Notes: generated by a model not told the origin, from the sequence alone. A DNA stretch of 64,000 bases from Paenibacillus sp. BK033 (GCF_004345425.1 NZ_SLVP01000002.1:496001-560000), one strand, 5' to 3'; shown: positions 27,298 to 36,494, counted from the stretch's first letter. Numbers and translations: made by a program.

Positions 27298-27394
27298 GGG
27301 AAAAGATGTACAAATAAGTTTTGCGCGTTTAGCAAAACTCGGCTTTGCCAGCATAAACCATACATTCCACAAGCAACTATAGGAGGAAATAACG

Positions 27395-27739
27395 ATGATT
27401 ATTGAAAACTCGGGTCTTAACGGCCTTCAAAGCGATCTGGCTCATCTGGACGAGTCTGCCGAGCAGCTTGGCTTTGTACGTTGGCAGTGGGAGTACTATC
27501 GCGCTACATACGATCTGAAGCTGGAAGATCAAGCAACAAATTCGGAATACTTCCTGCGCGTCAACACCCGCGCCGTTGAAGGCAAGCTGGAAAATCCCAA
27601 TGCCGTGCTTGCAATTGAACACGTATATATCGGAAAAGCTACATTCCCTCATGGCCTTGAATACGAATCGCCGGTTCCGCAGCCGATCATGGCGATTGCG
27701 AATCAACGCCTCGAGAAGCTGAAACAGCTGCTTGCCTAA
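27395..27739 (+). CDS. YugN-like family protein
   Basis: 114 residues starting after TAGGAGGA. The text LAHLDESAEQLGFVRWQWEY and the end IMAIANQRLEKLKQLL match the YugN-like family, which has no assigned function. It is acidic, soluble and without signal peptide. Its stop lies three bases before the ftsW start, so the two are cotranscribed and translation is likely coupled; whether it has any role in cell division is unknown. Confidence 0.8.
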   Translation: MIIENSGLNGLQSDLAHLDESAEQLGFVRWQWEYYRATYDLKLEDQATNSEYFLRVNTRAVEGKLENPNAVLAIEHVYIGKATFPHGLEYESPVPQPIMAIANQRLEKLKQLLA

Positions 27740-27742
27740 TCT

Positions 27743-28918
27743 ATGAAGAAGACACAGCAGAATGGCAGTCGTGGCAGACCGGACTTTCTGCTCCTTATTT
27801 TAACGCTGCTGCTGGTTGGATTCGGACTGGTCATGGTGTTCAGCGCAAGCTCGAACATTACGCTGACTTCGGCTAAATTCCACAATGATGCGTTGTATTT
27901 TACTAAGCGGCAGCTCATTTGGGCGGTTCTCGGGATTTTTGCTATGCTTTTCCTGATGAATCTCCCTTACCAGATCTTTAAACGGGGATTTATCTTCCTA
28001 TTCATACCGGTCATAATCATGCTGATGATTGTACCAACCATTGGCTCGCTTAACGGCGCGAGCAGCTGGTTCCGAATCGGAACCATGGGGATCCAGCCGA
28101 CGGAGATGGCCAAGCTTGCCATGATTCTCTATATAGGCGCTCTTATTACCAAGAAGGGCGAGAAGTTCCGGGATTTCAAGAAAGGCCTGCTTCCGGTATT
28201 GATCATCGTAGGCTTTATTTGCTTCCTAATCATGATGCAGCCGGATTTGGGATCCTGTCTCGTTCTTGCCTCTTGCGCGGGGATTATGATTATTGCAGGC
28301 GGGGCTAACCTGAAGCAGGTTGCCGTGTCAGGCGGCGTAATCGGTATCATCGCCGTTCTTTTCGCCGCAATCGGCATGGCTACAAATCCAGATGGTTGGG
28401 CTTACAGGATCGCTCGGTTTACAGCCTATTCCGATCCGCTGGCGGATCAACAGGGCTCGGGCTTCCAGCTGGTATCCTCCCTGCAGGCGCTTGGACACGG
28501 AGGTTTAACGGGAGCTGGGTTCGGGGAAAGCGTGCAAAAGCTGCATTACTTGGACTATCCTTATAATGACTTTATCTTTTCCGTCATTGCCGAGGAGCTG
28601 GGATTTATCGGCGCAAGCCTGTTCCTCTTGTTTTACTTGCTCTTTCTCTGGCGGGCGCTTATCGTTGCTCTTCGCTGCCCCGATCACTACGGGACTATTG
28701 TCGGAGTCGGGATTGTTGGCTTGTTCGGAATCCAGGCCTTCGTTAATGTGGGCGGCGTAACCGGCGCAATTCCGCTGACCGGCGTCACGCTTCCCTTCGT
28801 CAGCTACGGGGGCTCCTCCCTGCTAGTCTGTCTGATGTGTATCGGGGTGCTTCTCAGCATCTCGCGGGAGGCCAACAAGCAGGACAAGCCGGAACGAGCG
28901 AAACGTCATCATCACTGA
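27743..28918 (+). CDS. ftsW: SEDS-family peptidoglycan glycosyltransferase FtsW/SpoVE
   Basis: 391 residues with about ten membrane segments. SEDS signatures include GASSWFRIGTMGIQPTEMAK, YNDFIFSVIAEELGF and the ending PLTGVTLPFVSYGGSS. These proteins polymerise lipid II at the division septum together with a class B PBP. FtsW, SpoVE and RodA cannot be fully separated by eye; the nearby ylaN gene supports FtsW, since ylaN and ftsW are neighbours in Bacillus. It follows the YugN-like gene by three bases and ends at a strong terminator. Confidence 0.88.
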   Translation: MKKTQQNGSRGRPDFLLLILTLLLVGFGLVMVFSASSNITLTSAKFHNDALYFTKRQLIWAVLGIFAMLFLMNLPYQIFKRGFIFLFIPVIIMLMIVPTIGSLNGASSWFRIGTMGIQPTEMAKLAMILYIGALITKKGEKFRDFKKGLLPVLIIVGFICFLIMMQPDLGSCLVLASCAGIMIIAGGANLKQVAVSGGVIGIIAVLFAAIGMATNPDGWAYRIARFTAYSDPLADQQGSGFQLVSSLQALGHGGLTGAGFGESVQKLHYLDYPYNDFIFSVIAEELGFIGASLFLLFYLLFLWRALIVALRCPDHYGTIVGVGIVGLFGIQAFVNVGGVTGAIPLTGVTLPFVSYGGSSLLVCLMCIGVLLSISREANKQDKPERAKRHHH

Positions 28919-28921
28919 ACC

Positions 28922-28963
28922 AAAAAAGGCTGAACCCGTCAAAGTAACGGTTCAGCCTTTTTT
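28922..28963. terminator. Bidirectional terminator between ftsW and the Asp23-like gene
   Basis: AAAAAAGGCTGAACC / GGTTCAGCCTTTTTT with a 12-base loop, between convergent genes. Confidence 0.9.
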
Positions 28964-28979
28964 ATGTAAGCTCCGCATT

Positions 28980-29363
28980 TTATTTCAGACGTTGCTGCGG
29001 TTCTTCCGACGTTTCCTCTTCTTTAAAGGCGACGCCTTCTACTTTTACATTGACTTCAACAACGTTAAGACCGGTCATATTCTCAACCGATTCCCTTACG
29101 TTAAGCTGCAGCTGTCTGCAGACCTCCTGAATCGGAATGCCGTAATGAACGATAATGCGAAGATCGATTGCCGCTTCAAGCTGGCCTACTTCGACGGATA
29201 CACCTTTTTGCACGTTTTTACCGCTAAGGCGCTTCGCCAGTCCTTCGGAGATCCCGCCTGACATTCCGGCAATGCCTGGAGTCTCAAGCGCAGCGAGTCC
29301 TGCAATCGTTGCCACTACATCGTCTGAAATACGGATAATGCCTGTTTGAAGGTCCTCGTTCAT
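28980..29363 (-). CDS. Asp23/Gls24 family envelope-stress protein
   Basis: 127 residues with the family core GIIRISDDVVATIAGLAALE, a GMSGG turn, then DLRIIVHYGIPIQEVCRQLQ and VENMTGLNVVEVNVKVEGV. Asp23/Gls24 proteins (YqhY/YloU in Bacillus) are linked to envelope stress and fatty-acid metabolism and may bind a membrane anchor. It is single-gene by context, convergent with ftsW and divergent from the exchanger. The acidic tail EEETSEEPQQ is family-like. Confidence 0.85.
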   Translation of the reverse strand: MNEDLQTGIIRISDDVVATIAGLAALETPGIAGMSGGISEGLAKRLSGKNVQKGVSVEVGQLEAAIDLRIIVHYGIPIQEVCRQLQLNVRESVENMTGLNVVEVNVKVEGVAFKEEETSEEPQQRLK

Positions 29364-29475
29364 GTTATTCCACTCCTCAATTTGCCATATACCATCATTG
29401 TACTGGATGGCTCAATTTGAAGCAAGGAAGGAAGTCGTTCTATGTTAGGCCCTATGTAATATTTTTTTGGAAAAG

Positions 29476-29504
29476 TTTACATGGTTGCCTTTTTTCGTTA
29501 TGAT
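29476..29504 (+). promoter_or_regulatory. Candidate SigA promoter for the Ca2+/H+ exchanger
   Basis: TTTACA and TATGAT with a 17-base spacer, about 44 bases before the start codon. Confidence 0.6.
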
Positions 29505-29547
29505 TAATAATGTTTTTTAGACTTACATAATTGAAGAGGTGGATTTG

Positions 29548-30606
29548 GTGAGACAGAAACTGTTTTTCGGCGGATTAATTGTTATGTTCCTCTTGAGCGC
29601 AATCGGACATTTCGCCCATTGGGACATGACGCTTCAATTTATCATTTCCGCTATCGCCGTCGTTTTTGTAGCGGGCTTTCTCGGCAAAGCGACGGAAAGT
29701 GTAGCCCATTACGCCGGACAAAGGCTTGGCGGGTTTCTTAATGCCACGTTTGGTAACGCGGCTGAGCTGATCATTGCGATCTTCCTCGTCAAAGAAGGCT
29801 TGTTTGATACGGTTAAAGCGAGTATCACCGGTTCCATTATTGGCAACCTGCTTCTCGTCCTTGGACTTAGCCTTCTTGCGGGCGGCATTAAATTCAAACA
29901 GCAGTTTTTCAATAACCAATTGGCCGAGCATAACGCAACGCTGATGATTATGGCTGTTATCGGTTTGTTTGTACCCGCTGTCTTCGTTGGCGCAGAGCAC
30001 TTCACGATTAATAAGGACCATTTCCTCAGCATTACGGTTGCCTGCATTCTGATCGTATCTTACCTGCTGTGGCTTGTGTTTTCGATGATTACCCATAAAG
30101 ATGTTCTCGCTGATAACGTCATGAATGCCGATCACGGCGAGGAGCCGATGTGGTCGAAAGGCGTTTCCGTTATCATGCTGATTGTAGCGACGATTATGGT
30201 GGCGTTCGTCAGCGAATGGCTCGTACATACTCTCGACAGCTTTACTGAAAAATTTGGCCTGTCCCAGCTGTTTGTCGGTGCGTTCGTTATTGCGATCATC
30301 GGTAATGCAGCCGAGCATAGCGCAGCGGTTATGCTGGCGCTCAAGAACAAAATCGGCGCAGCAGTCGAAATCGCCATCGGCAGCAGCTTACAGATCGCTC
30401 TGTTTGTCGCTCCGGTGCTGATTCTGGTTAGTGTATTTATGGGGAATACGATGGACATTATCTTCACCCCAATCGAATTAACGGCCATCGGCGTATCCGT
30501 CTTTATCGCGAAATCCGTATCCCGAGACGGCACAACCAACTGGTATGAAGGATTCCTGCTGCTTATGGTTTATGTCATACTAGGCGTTGCTTTCTATCTT
30601 GTTTGA
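29548..30606 (+). CDS. Calcium/proton exchanger (CaCA family, CAX)
   Basis: 352 residues with about 11 membrane segments. The two inverted alpha repeats characteristic of CAX proteins are present: GGFLNATFGNAAELIIAIF and FVIAIIGNAAEHSAAVMLAL. The family exports Ca2+ in exchange for protons; Bacillus ChaA (YfkE) is the model. GTG at 29548 is preferred because GAGGTGG lies five bases ahead; an upstream GTG at 29539 overlaps that site. With the P-type ATPase at 12.6-15.4 kb the window carries two calcium exporters of different energy source. Confidence 0.9.
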   Translation: MRQKLFFGGLIVMFLLSAIGHFAHWDMTLQFIISAIAVVFVAGFLGKATESVAHYAGQRLGGFLNATFGNAAELIIAIFLVKEGLFDTVKASITGSIIGNLLLVLGLSLLAGGIKFKQQFFNNQLAEHNATLMIMAVIGLFVPAVFVGAEHFTINKDHFLSITVACILIVSYLLWLVFSMITHKDVLADNVMNADHGEEPMWSKGVSVIMLIVATIMVAFVSEWLVHTLDSFTEKFGLSQLFVGAFVIAIIGNAAEHSAAVMLALKNKIGAAVEIAIGSSLQIALFVAPVLILVSVFMGNTMDIIFTPIELTAIGVSVFIAKSVSRDGTTNWYEGFLLLMVYVILGVAFYLV

Positions 30607-30615
30607 GAAAACAAA

Positions 30616-30648
30616 AAAAGAGTAGGCTCCAAACGGAGTCTACTCTTT
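30616..30648. terminator. Bidirectional terminator of exchanger and ylaN
   Basis: Stem AAAGAGTAG-CTCC / GGAG-CTACTCTT with a 4-base loop; it overlaps the last codons of ylaN. Confidence 0.85.
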
Positions 30649-30927
30649 ATTATTTAACGCTTCATACAACTGGGCCAAGTTGCGTTCCAAGCGGCTTAAC
30701 ATTTCTTTTCCGCTCTGCTCGGCAATCAATCCCGCGCGCACAGCAAAGTCAATCTCCCGCGAGAATCCATACATTTGCGTGTCCAAAACTTCCTCGTACA
30801 GCGGACATTGACGGGTCGTCAAGTTCTCCATCTGAACTTCGATAAGTTTTTCTATTTTACTCGCATCTTCCGTTAGGAGACGAAGCGCTTTCTCATGCAA
30901 TTGAACCGTGACTTCCGGTGAAGACAT
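30640..30927 (-). CDS. ylaN: YlaN family protein (DUF1507)
   Basis: 95 residues with the family text [40 protein letters not shown] and [11 protein letters not shown]. YlaN is essential in Bacillus subtilis under iron-poor conditions and has been reported to bind Fur, so it is thought to relieve Fur repression. The ATG follows GGGGGG. It is monocistronic here, convergent with the exchanger. The distance to ftsW is short, which preserves the Bacillus neighbourhood loosely. Confidence 0.9.
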   Translation of the reverse strand: MSSPEVTVQLHEKALRLLTEDASKIEKLIEVQMENLTTRQCPLYEEVLDTQMYGFSREIDFAVRAGLIAEQSGKEMLSRLERNLAQLYEALNNKE

Positions 30928-31010
30928 CGTTTTCCCCCCTGTGCGTGTACCCGCCGTCGTCTATATCTTTTATATTAGACGAAAAAGAGCCAATACACAA
31001 GGACAAAACA

Positions 31011-31047
31011 AAAAAGCGCTTCTTCTTTTCAGAAGAAGAAACGCTTT
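31011..31047 (-). terminator. Terminator of the HPr-like gene
   Basis: Stem AAAGCG/CGCTTT with inner TTCTTCT/AGAAGAA; T6 follows on the minus strand. Confidence 0.8.
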
Positions 31048-31066
31048 GTTTGTGACCAATACGGTC

Positions 31067-31309
31067 CTATTCGCTAATTACAGATACATTCAAGTTATGT
31101 TTTGCGAAAATTTCTGCCATTTTTGCTTTCGCTTCTTCCGCATCAGGACCATGAACATGAAGCTCGTAAGCGTGGCCGCCTACCAACGTCGTAAACAGTC
31201 CAAGAATGCTCTTTACATCGATATATTTGTTGTCGGCTTGCAGAACGATTGAAGAGCGGAATTGGCTAGCCGCTTGAGAAATTTCTACGATGGCTGCATT
31301 GTTGGACAT
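31067..31309 (-). CDS. HPr-like protein lacking the phosphorylated histidine
   Basis: 80 residues. The C-terminal three quarters align to HPr: SQAASQFRSSIVLQADNKYI, KSILGLFTTLVGG (regulatory Ser46 region) and ADAEEA-like PDAEEAKAKMAEIF. The N-terminus begins MSNNAAIVEIS where canonical HPr has its first strand and GIHARPA loop. The active-site His15 position aligns with Asn, and the first beta strand is missing. The start is supported by GGAGGG. It resembles Crh in having lost phosphotransfer while keeping the HPr-kinase serine site, but goes further. It cannot be a PTS phosphocarrier as read; a regulatory role is inference. Confidence 0.78.
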   Translation of the reverse strand: MSNNAAIVEISQAASQFRSSIVLQADNKYIDVKSILGLFTTLVGGHAYELHVHGPDAEEAKAKMAEIFAKHNLNVSVISE

Positions 31310-31410
31310 GGGGAATCCCTCCAGTTAATTAGTAAAGCTTTCCTTGACATCATGATAACCCGAAATATAGCATCCATCAAGAGAAAAGTTCAAAAACGCT
31401 TCATTTTCAT

Positions 31411-32526
31411 TTATTTCAAATTTTCGGAATTTAATCCTTCCAGCTCAGGCAGCACGAAAACGCCGTCTTTGCGGATTAGTACATCATCGAAATAAATTTC
31501 TCCGCCGCCATATTCCGGACGTTGAATCAATACTAAATCCCAATGAATGGAAGAACGGTTGCCGTTATCGGTTTCCTCGTACGCCTGACCCGGCGTAAAG
31601 TGAAGGCTTCCCGCAATCTTCTCGTCGAATAAAATATCATTCATCGGATGCAAAATATACGGATTAAAGCCGATTGCGAATTCGCCGATATAACGCGCCC
31701 CTTCATCGCTGTCCAAAATCTCATTCAATTTCTTCGTATCGTTGCTGGTAGCGTTAACGATCTTGCCATTCTCGAACGTAAACGAGATATTCTGGAACGT
31801 CGTTCCGGAATATACGCTTGGCGAATTATACGTAATGACGCCATTAACCGAATCGCGGACAGGCGCGGAGAATACTTCGCCGTCAGGAATATTGCGCTGG
31901 CCGGAGCATTTTTTCGCACCGATGCCTTTAATAGAGAACGTTAAGTCCGTACCCGGCGATACGATCCGCACTTTGTCCGTACGTGCCATCAAGGCCTGGA
32001 GCGGATCTTGGGCGCGGTCCATTTTCGCATAATCCAGGTTGCATACGTCGAAATAAAAATCCTCGAACGCTTCCGTGCTCATGTTAGCCAGCTGCGCCAT
32101 CGATGGAGTCGGGTAACGGAGCACGACCCATTTCGTCCGCTTAACGCGCTCCTCCATATGTACGGGATGGGTATATAATTGCTCATATAAACGCATTTTT
32201 TCCTTTGGCACATCGGACAGCTCGTTTACGTTCGAGCCTGAACGCACGCCGATATAGCCTTGCATTTGCTCCATGCGCTCAAGGTCGTGCTTCGCCCAAA
32301 GCTCGATTTGCTCCTTGGTTGCATGCGTCAGCATCGTCCGCAGGACCGAGCGGTCGCTCAGCTCCACAAACGGTCTCCCGCCGCGCTTCGTTACTTCTTC
32401 AATCAGGCATTTGCCCAGCTCCAGCTCAAGGCCGATCAAATCGATCAGGACATTATCGCCGGGTTGTACATCAATCGAGTAGCCGGCAAGGTTGGCCGCC
32501 AGCTTCTGTAATCTTGCATCACGCAT
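31411..32526 (-). CDS. M29-family aminopeptidase
   Basis: 371 residues from ATG at 32526 after GGAGGTTTG; the in-frame upstream extension has no ribosome site. The M29 (thermophilic aminopeptidase, AmpS/PepS/aminopeptidase T) signature is clear: LAGYSIDVQPGDNVLIDLIG at the N-terminus, DLTFSIKG, DGEVFSAPV (conserved Glu), FENGKIV, and GEFAIGFNP with HPMNDILFDEKIAGSLHFTPG supplying the late metal ligands. It is a cytosolic metallo-exopeptidase of peptide turnover. It stands alone downstream of the lipoprotein gene. Confidence 0.9.
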   Translation of the reverse strand: MRDARLQKLAANLAGYSIDVQPGDNVLIDLIGLELELGKCLIEEVTKRGGRPFVELSDRSVLRTMLTHATKEQIELWAKHDLERMEQMQGYIGVRSGSNVNELSDVPKEKMRLYEQLYTHPVHMEERVKRTKWVVLRYPTPSMAQLANMSTEAFEDFYFDVCNLDYAKMDRAQDPLQALMARTDKVRIVSPGTDLTFSIKGIGAKKCSGQRNIPDGEVFSAPVRDSVNGVITYNSPSVYSGTTFQNISFTFENGKIVNATSNDTKKLNEILDSDEGARYIGEFAIGFNPYILHPMNDILFDEKIAGSLHFTPGQAYEETDNGNRSSIHWDLVLIQRPEYGGGEIYFDDVLIRKDGVFVLPELEGLNSENLK

Positions 32527-32601
32527 CTTTCTCAAACCTCCATTACTTATGAGCGCTGTTTTAGGAAAAACAGCCTTCGAACATATTAGCATGTTGCATG
32601 C

Positions 32602-33303
32602 TTATTGAACAGTTCCTGTTCCGTTATAAGAACTAAAGGTAACGCTTGTATCGCGCTTTTCCTGCTTGTCTTGTCCGGAAAGCGAATAATTAAGGACGGA
32701 ATGCTCCTCCAGCTTCGTCGGAACGAGACTGTTTCTGTCGATGAGCACCTCATATTGGGCCTTGACCTGCAGCGATTTCAGCATTTTGTCCATCTGTTTT
32801 CGGGATGCGTTAAATTCCTTCAGCCAGGCTTGCTTGTATGGCCCTTCTTCCAACGGTTCTTTGGCTGCCAGCGCGTTCATCTCGTCCTGAAGCTGCTCTA
32901 TCCAGAGCTTGTTGGCGTCCTGATCGTTCAGCTCAATATGCAGGGCAACCTGGTTCGCCGTAGTTGCCGCGTCGATGAAGTTTACTTTTTTATGAGCGTT
33001 TTTCACTTTGTTCAGCACCTCAATCGGGCTCCATTCCAGATCTTGTCCGTCATCGCCTTGCGCATGCAGTTTGGTATGCTCCTCGATATGTCCTTGAAAG
33101 GTCCGGGGCGCGTAAGCCCAGCCTTCCGCCGAGTAGATGGTCGTCTGGCCGGAGAACGCGTATTGATCCTTGCCGGCAAGACCGGAGATCGACATGTTAA
33201 GCCATTCCTCAGGCGGACGGCTGGAGGTCGAGCATCCGGTTACGGCCAGGGCAAGCACCGCAAGCAGCGTGCTAATAAGTGTAGTATGTTTTAAGGTCTT
33301 CAT
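32602..33303 (-). CDS. Putative lipoprotein of unknown function
   Basis: 233 residues. A lipoprotein signal peptide ends in the lipobox LAVTGC with lipidated Cys24, so the mature protein should sit on the outer face of the membrane. The rest is a soluble mixed domain (EEWLNMSISGLAGKDQYAFS; PFEE-free helical part LQDEMNALAAKEPLEEGPYK; VKAQYEVLIDRNSLVPTKLE) resembling outer-surface LolA-like half-barrels in alternation of strands, but I do not recognise a family. It lies between the aminopeptidase and the diguanylate cyclase on the same strand, separated from the latter by a terminator. Confidence 0.75.
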   Translation of the reverse strand: MKTLKHTTLISTLLAVLALAVTGCSTSSRPPEEWLNMSISGLAGKDQYAFSGQTTIYSAEGWAYAPRTFQGHIEEHTKLHAQGDDGQDLEWSPIEVLNKVKNAHKKVNFIDAATTANQVALHIELNDQDANKLWIEQLQDEMNALAAKEPLEEGPYKQAWLKEFNASRKQMDKMLKSLQVKAQYEVLIDRNSLVPTKLEEHSVLNYSLSGQDKQEKRDTSVTFSSYNGTGTVQ

Positions 33304-33385
33304 TTAACACAACACCTTTCGTTAAATCGTTACACATACCCTTATCGTCCCCTGAACGGACAGCGACTTATTCGGTCCATACCCA

Positions 33386-33416
33386 AAAAGAAAAGGACAC
33401 CCCCGGTGGTGTCCTT
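33386..33416 (-). terminator. Terminator of the GGDEF gene
   Basis: AAGGACACC / GGTGTCCTT hairpin with a T-rich tail on the minus strand. Confidence 0.85.
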
Positions 33417-33424
33417 CGTAACAA

Positions 33425-35377
33425 TCAATTGGCTTGTCCGATATAAATCCGGTTTCTGCCGTTGTTTTTTGCTTCATACAGCGCCATATCGGCTCGATAG
33501 AACAACGATTCCACGCTGATTTTCTCATTCTCAAACGTCCATTCGGAAACACCGCAGGATACCGTCACGACGGGCTGGGTCTCAGCCTCCACATGGGTCC
33601 GGATCCGTTCGGCAATCCGGTAAGCCTGTTCCGAACGGATACCCGGCAAATAGACGGCTAACTCCTCCCCGCCCCATCTCGCCGCAATATCCCCCTGCCT
33701 GATCGAGCTGCGGATAATGCTGCTGACCTGCACCAAAATCTGATCGCCAACCTGATGGCCAAACGTATCGTTGATTTGCTTGAAATGATCGATGTCAACA
33801 AGGATCAGCGCTCCAAGCGGATCCTTCCGTTGACGGCTTTGAATTTGCTCGTTCAGATAATGGCGGGCGTGCAGGCCCGTCAAATTATCCGTTATCACCA
33901 TTCTCCGAACTTCGGCATGCAGCGATGCATTGGTAATGGCCAGCCCGATATGCGTAGACATAACCTGCAGCAGCTTGTAATTGTCATAGGAAAAGAAATT
34001 CGCGCTTTTATGGGCAACCATAATGACGCCAACGACTTCCGAATCGACAAGGATTGGCGTAGCGATAAGCGAGCGTGCACCCGTATTGTCCATCAGCTTG
34101 GAATTGACAACCCGCGTATGCCAATAATCCGAAATGATAAGCGGTTCCTTCGTCCGGTGCACGATGCCGCAGAACCCGTATTCGGGCGAGAAATGCTCGC
34201 TCGACATGGCGGGAATATTGCTTGCCATCACGACAAATTGATTCTTCTCTTTGTTAAGCTGAAGCACGCAGCAATAATCGGCATCAAATACGCTGAGCAG
34301 CTCCGACGAAGCAAATTTGAAAATTTCTTTCAGCTTGAGCGACTGGTTCAATCTTTTTGTAAGCTCATTAATCAGTCTTAGTTCATTAATAAGAAGATTC
34401 GACTGCTCGTACAGCTTCGCGTTCTCAAACGCCGTGCCCGCTGTATCGGCCAGCAAAACGAAAGCCGGCAGATCCGCATCATCCCAGCCGCTAGCGTCAA
34501 CCGTTAAGCATAATACGCCGTAAGCAGCCTGCTTGCCCGTCATGGGTACCGCAAGTCGTTTCGTCCCATCCCTGTCTTGTTCGGTCACAAGCTTCCCTTC
34601 GAGAAAAGACTTCGCTACCAGATCATGCGCCGCATTCTTGAATACAAGCGGTTTGACGCGTGAATCGCCATTGACATGATCCTGCGATAAATACAATTGC
34701 GCAACCGAATTCGGATATAATTGCTCCAGACTGCTCAGCATTTCGGACAAGACCGAAGTGACGTCGAACTGGTCATACAGCCTTTTGGCCGCCAAAAACA
34801 AGGCATCCCGCCTGCTTGCTTCCTTGTCCGTCCGTTTTTGCTGCAGAAGCAGATCTTTGATGTACAGCTGCTCAAACCTCCGGTAAAAGCATGTCCGGAA
34901 GTGAAGCGCGCTTAGCTGCGCTACCGCCTTGGCCTGAGATCCGTTCGGAAAATCTGTTACATAAACCAGGACGCAAAAAGGACGACGATCCGATCGAGTA
35001 AGTACGGGAACGGCCGCAGCCTCCAGCGTCTGCTCATCTTCCGTCGCAGCTTCTGACGTCATGGTAACGGCGGCAGCAGCCTGCCGCGCGGCGGCAAGGA
35101 TCTCCGCCTGATGATTTATCTCCATAGTTCCTGCGGAACCAATTACGTTGCCGTTTAAATCAAATAATACAAACTGTCCATCTACTTGCAGCTCTTGTTC
35201 TTCGGAATCCTTGCGCCAGCATGCGAAGCTCTCCTGCAGCAATGGCAGCAAGTACGGTTCATCCGCTGCTTGTATATCTTCATTCTCAAACCAAATTGTC
35301 CGCATATCCTCTTCAATCCGATGAGCTGGCGCGGCAGCTTCATCTATCGCCTGTGGATTATTATATAGATCCGCCAT
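33425..35377 (-). CDS. Diguanylate cyclase with two GAF domains (DgcP/YtrP-like)
   Basis: About 650 residues from ATG at 35377 (MADLYNNPQAID). An N-terminal region of about 190 residues precedes two GAF-type sensor domains (about 205-330 and 345-490), then a GGDEF domain. The active-site loop reads GGEEL (near residue 568), with TDNLTGLHARHYL and DIDHFKQINDTFGH upstream. An RxxD inhibitory I-site (RQGD) lies five residues before GGEEL. It should make c-di-GMP. In Bacillus subtilis the dgcP gene (ytrP) is likewise next to rpsD. No EAL domain is present. Confidence 0.9.
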   Translation of the reverse strand: MADLYNNPQAIDEAAAPAHRIEEDMRTIWFENEDIQAADEPYLLPLLQESFACWRKDSEEQELQVDGQFVLFDLNGNVIGSAGTMEINHQAEILAAARQAAAAVTMTSEAATEDEQTLEAAAVPVLTRSDRRPFCVLVYVTDFPNGSQAKAVAQLSALHFRTCFYRRFEQLYIKDLLLQQKRTDKEASRRDALFLAAKRLYDQFDVTSVLSEMLSSLEQLYPNSVAQLYLSQDHVNGDSRVKPLVFKNAAHDLVAKSFLEGKLVTEQDRDGTKRLAVPMTGKQAAYGVLCLTVDASGWDDADLPAFVLLADTAGTAFENAKLYEQSNLLINELRLINELTKRLNQSLKLKEIFKFASSELLSVFDADYCCVLQLNKEKNQFVVMASNIPAMSSEHFSPEYGFCGIVHRTKEPLIISDYWHTRVVNSKLMDNTGARSLIATPILVDSEVVGVIMVAHKSANFFSYDNYKLLQVMSTHIGLAITNASLHAEVRRMVITDNLTGLHARHYLNEQIQSRQRKDPLGALILVDIDHFKQINDTFGHQVGDQILVQVSSIIRSSIRQGDIAARWGGEELAVYLPGIRSEQAYRIAERIRTHVEAETQPVVTVSCGVSEWTFENEKISVESLFYRADMALYEAKNNGRNRIYIGQAN

Positions 35378-35540
35378 CGGCAACACCCAGCCCTTCCCTC
35401 TATATAAAGGAGACGAGTCTATCAAACTATTATTTCAATTTATAATATACTTTATTTTTGAGAATATTGCACTACTCAAAATTCCAACTTTTAGGTCTTT
35501 CGAACCGCATCCAGTGCCGTTAATGGCAAGCGCTGGTGCC

Positions 35541-35570
35541 TTGACAAAGGCAAGCATTTTCATATATTAT
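35541..35570 (+). promoter_or_regulatory. SigA promoter of rpsD
   Basis: TTGACA and TATTAT with an 18-base spacer, the best consensus match in the window. Transcription would start near 35577. Confidence 0.75.
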
Positions 35571-35576
35571 CTATAA

Positions 35577-35740
35577 ATGAATGCATGGGCGTACGGTTTT
35601 GTGTCACCCTCAGAAATACGTTCGCTGATATACCAGCGGCTGAACTGTTTATCAGGCTTCGAAGAATTCGGGCATAGAGCGTATTCGGCGAAACACAACC
35701 CCATCCTCAAAAATACAATTTTGAAGGAGTTACACAACTC
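35577..35740 (+). promoter_or_regulatory. rpsD leader, candidate S4 autoregulatory RNA
   Basis: About 165 untranslated bases separate the promoter from the rpsD ribosome site. In Bacillus the rpsD leader binds S4 as a pseudoknot that blocks translation. Several inverted repeats are present here, but I could not draw the pseudoknot with confidence. The remainder of the 35378-35740 gap is AT-rich and carries the divergent control region of the GGDEF gene. Confidence 0.45.
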
Positions 35741-36340
35741 ATGTCCCGTTATACAGGTCCTAAATTTAAATTAAGCCGCCGTCTCGGTATTTCCCTGAGC
35801 GGTACTGGCAAAGAATTGAAACGTCCATTCCCTCCAGGCCAACACGGTCCTAACCAACGCAAAAAGCTTAGCGGTTATGGCGTTCAATTGCAAGAAAAAC
35901 AAAAACTGCGTCACATGTACGGCTTGAACGAGAAGCAATTCCGCAACTTGTTCGACAAAGCGGCTAAACTGAAAGGTATCTCCGGTGAAAACTTCATGGT
36001 CCTTCTCGAAAGCCGCCTGGACAACCTCGTGTTCCGTCTTGGTTTCGCTAACTCCCGTGCAGGCGCACGTCAGTTGGTATCCCATGGTCACGTAACGGTT
36101 AACGGTAAAAAAGTCGACATCGCTTCCTACACCGTATCGACTGGCGACGTAATCGGTCTGCGCGAGCGCAGCCGTGGTCTGAAATCGATCAAAGAAGCGA
36201 TCGAAGGCCGTCATCACCTGCCGAATTACCTGGAATTCAACGATACAGCTGTTGAAGGCAAATACGTTCGTCTTCCAGAACGCGCTGAGCTTTCCCAAGA
36301 GATCGACGAGAAACAAATCGTCGAGTTCTACAGCCGTTAA
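35741..36340 (+). CDS. rpsD: 30S ribosomal protein S4
   Basis: 199 residues. S4 N-terminal domain ([20 protein letters not shown]) and the S4 RNA-binding domain ([36 protein letters not shown]) are complete. It binds the 16S 5' domain early in 30S assembly and represses its own mRNA. It lacks the zinc-binding cysteines (CxxC) found in C+ S4 forms. GAAGGAG precedes the ATG. It is monocistronic with a strong terminator, as in Bacillus. Confidence 0.97.
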   Translation: MSRYTGPKFKLSRRLGISLSGTGKELKRPFPPGQHGPNQRKKLSGYGVQLQEKQKLRHMYGLNEKQFRNLFDKAAKLKGISGENFMVLLESRLDNLVFRLGFANSRAGARQLVSHGHVTVNGKKVDIASYTVSTGDVIGLRERSRGLKSIKEAIEGRHHLPNYLEFNDTAVEGKYVRLPERAELSQEIDEKQIVEFYSR

Positions 36341-36353
36341 TAGCTTGACGCGG

Positions 36354-36386
36354 AAACCCCGGGAGCTTACGCTCTCCGGGGTTTTT
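36354..36386 (+). terminator. Terminator of rpsD
   Basis: AAACCCCGG...CCGGGGTTTTT with an inner GAGC/GCTC stem and T-run. Confidence 0.92.
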
Positions 36387-36494
36387 ACTGTTTGTTTGAT
36401 AGGCGAAACCTATAAAGAGAATAGATATTATATATTTCATTTATATGGCTAAAGAAGGTAAAACTAATGTATAACCGAACGGAGGCGATGAAAC

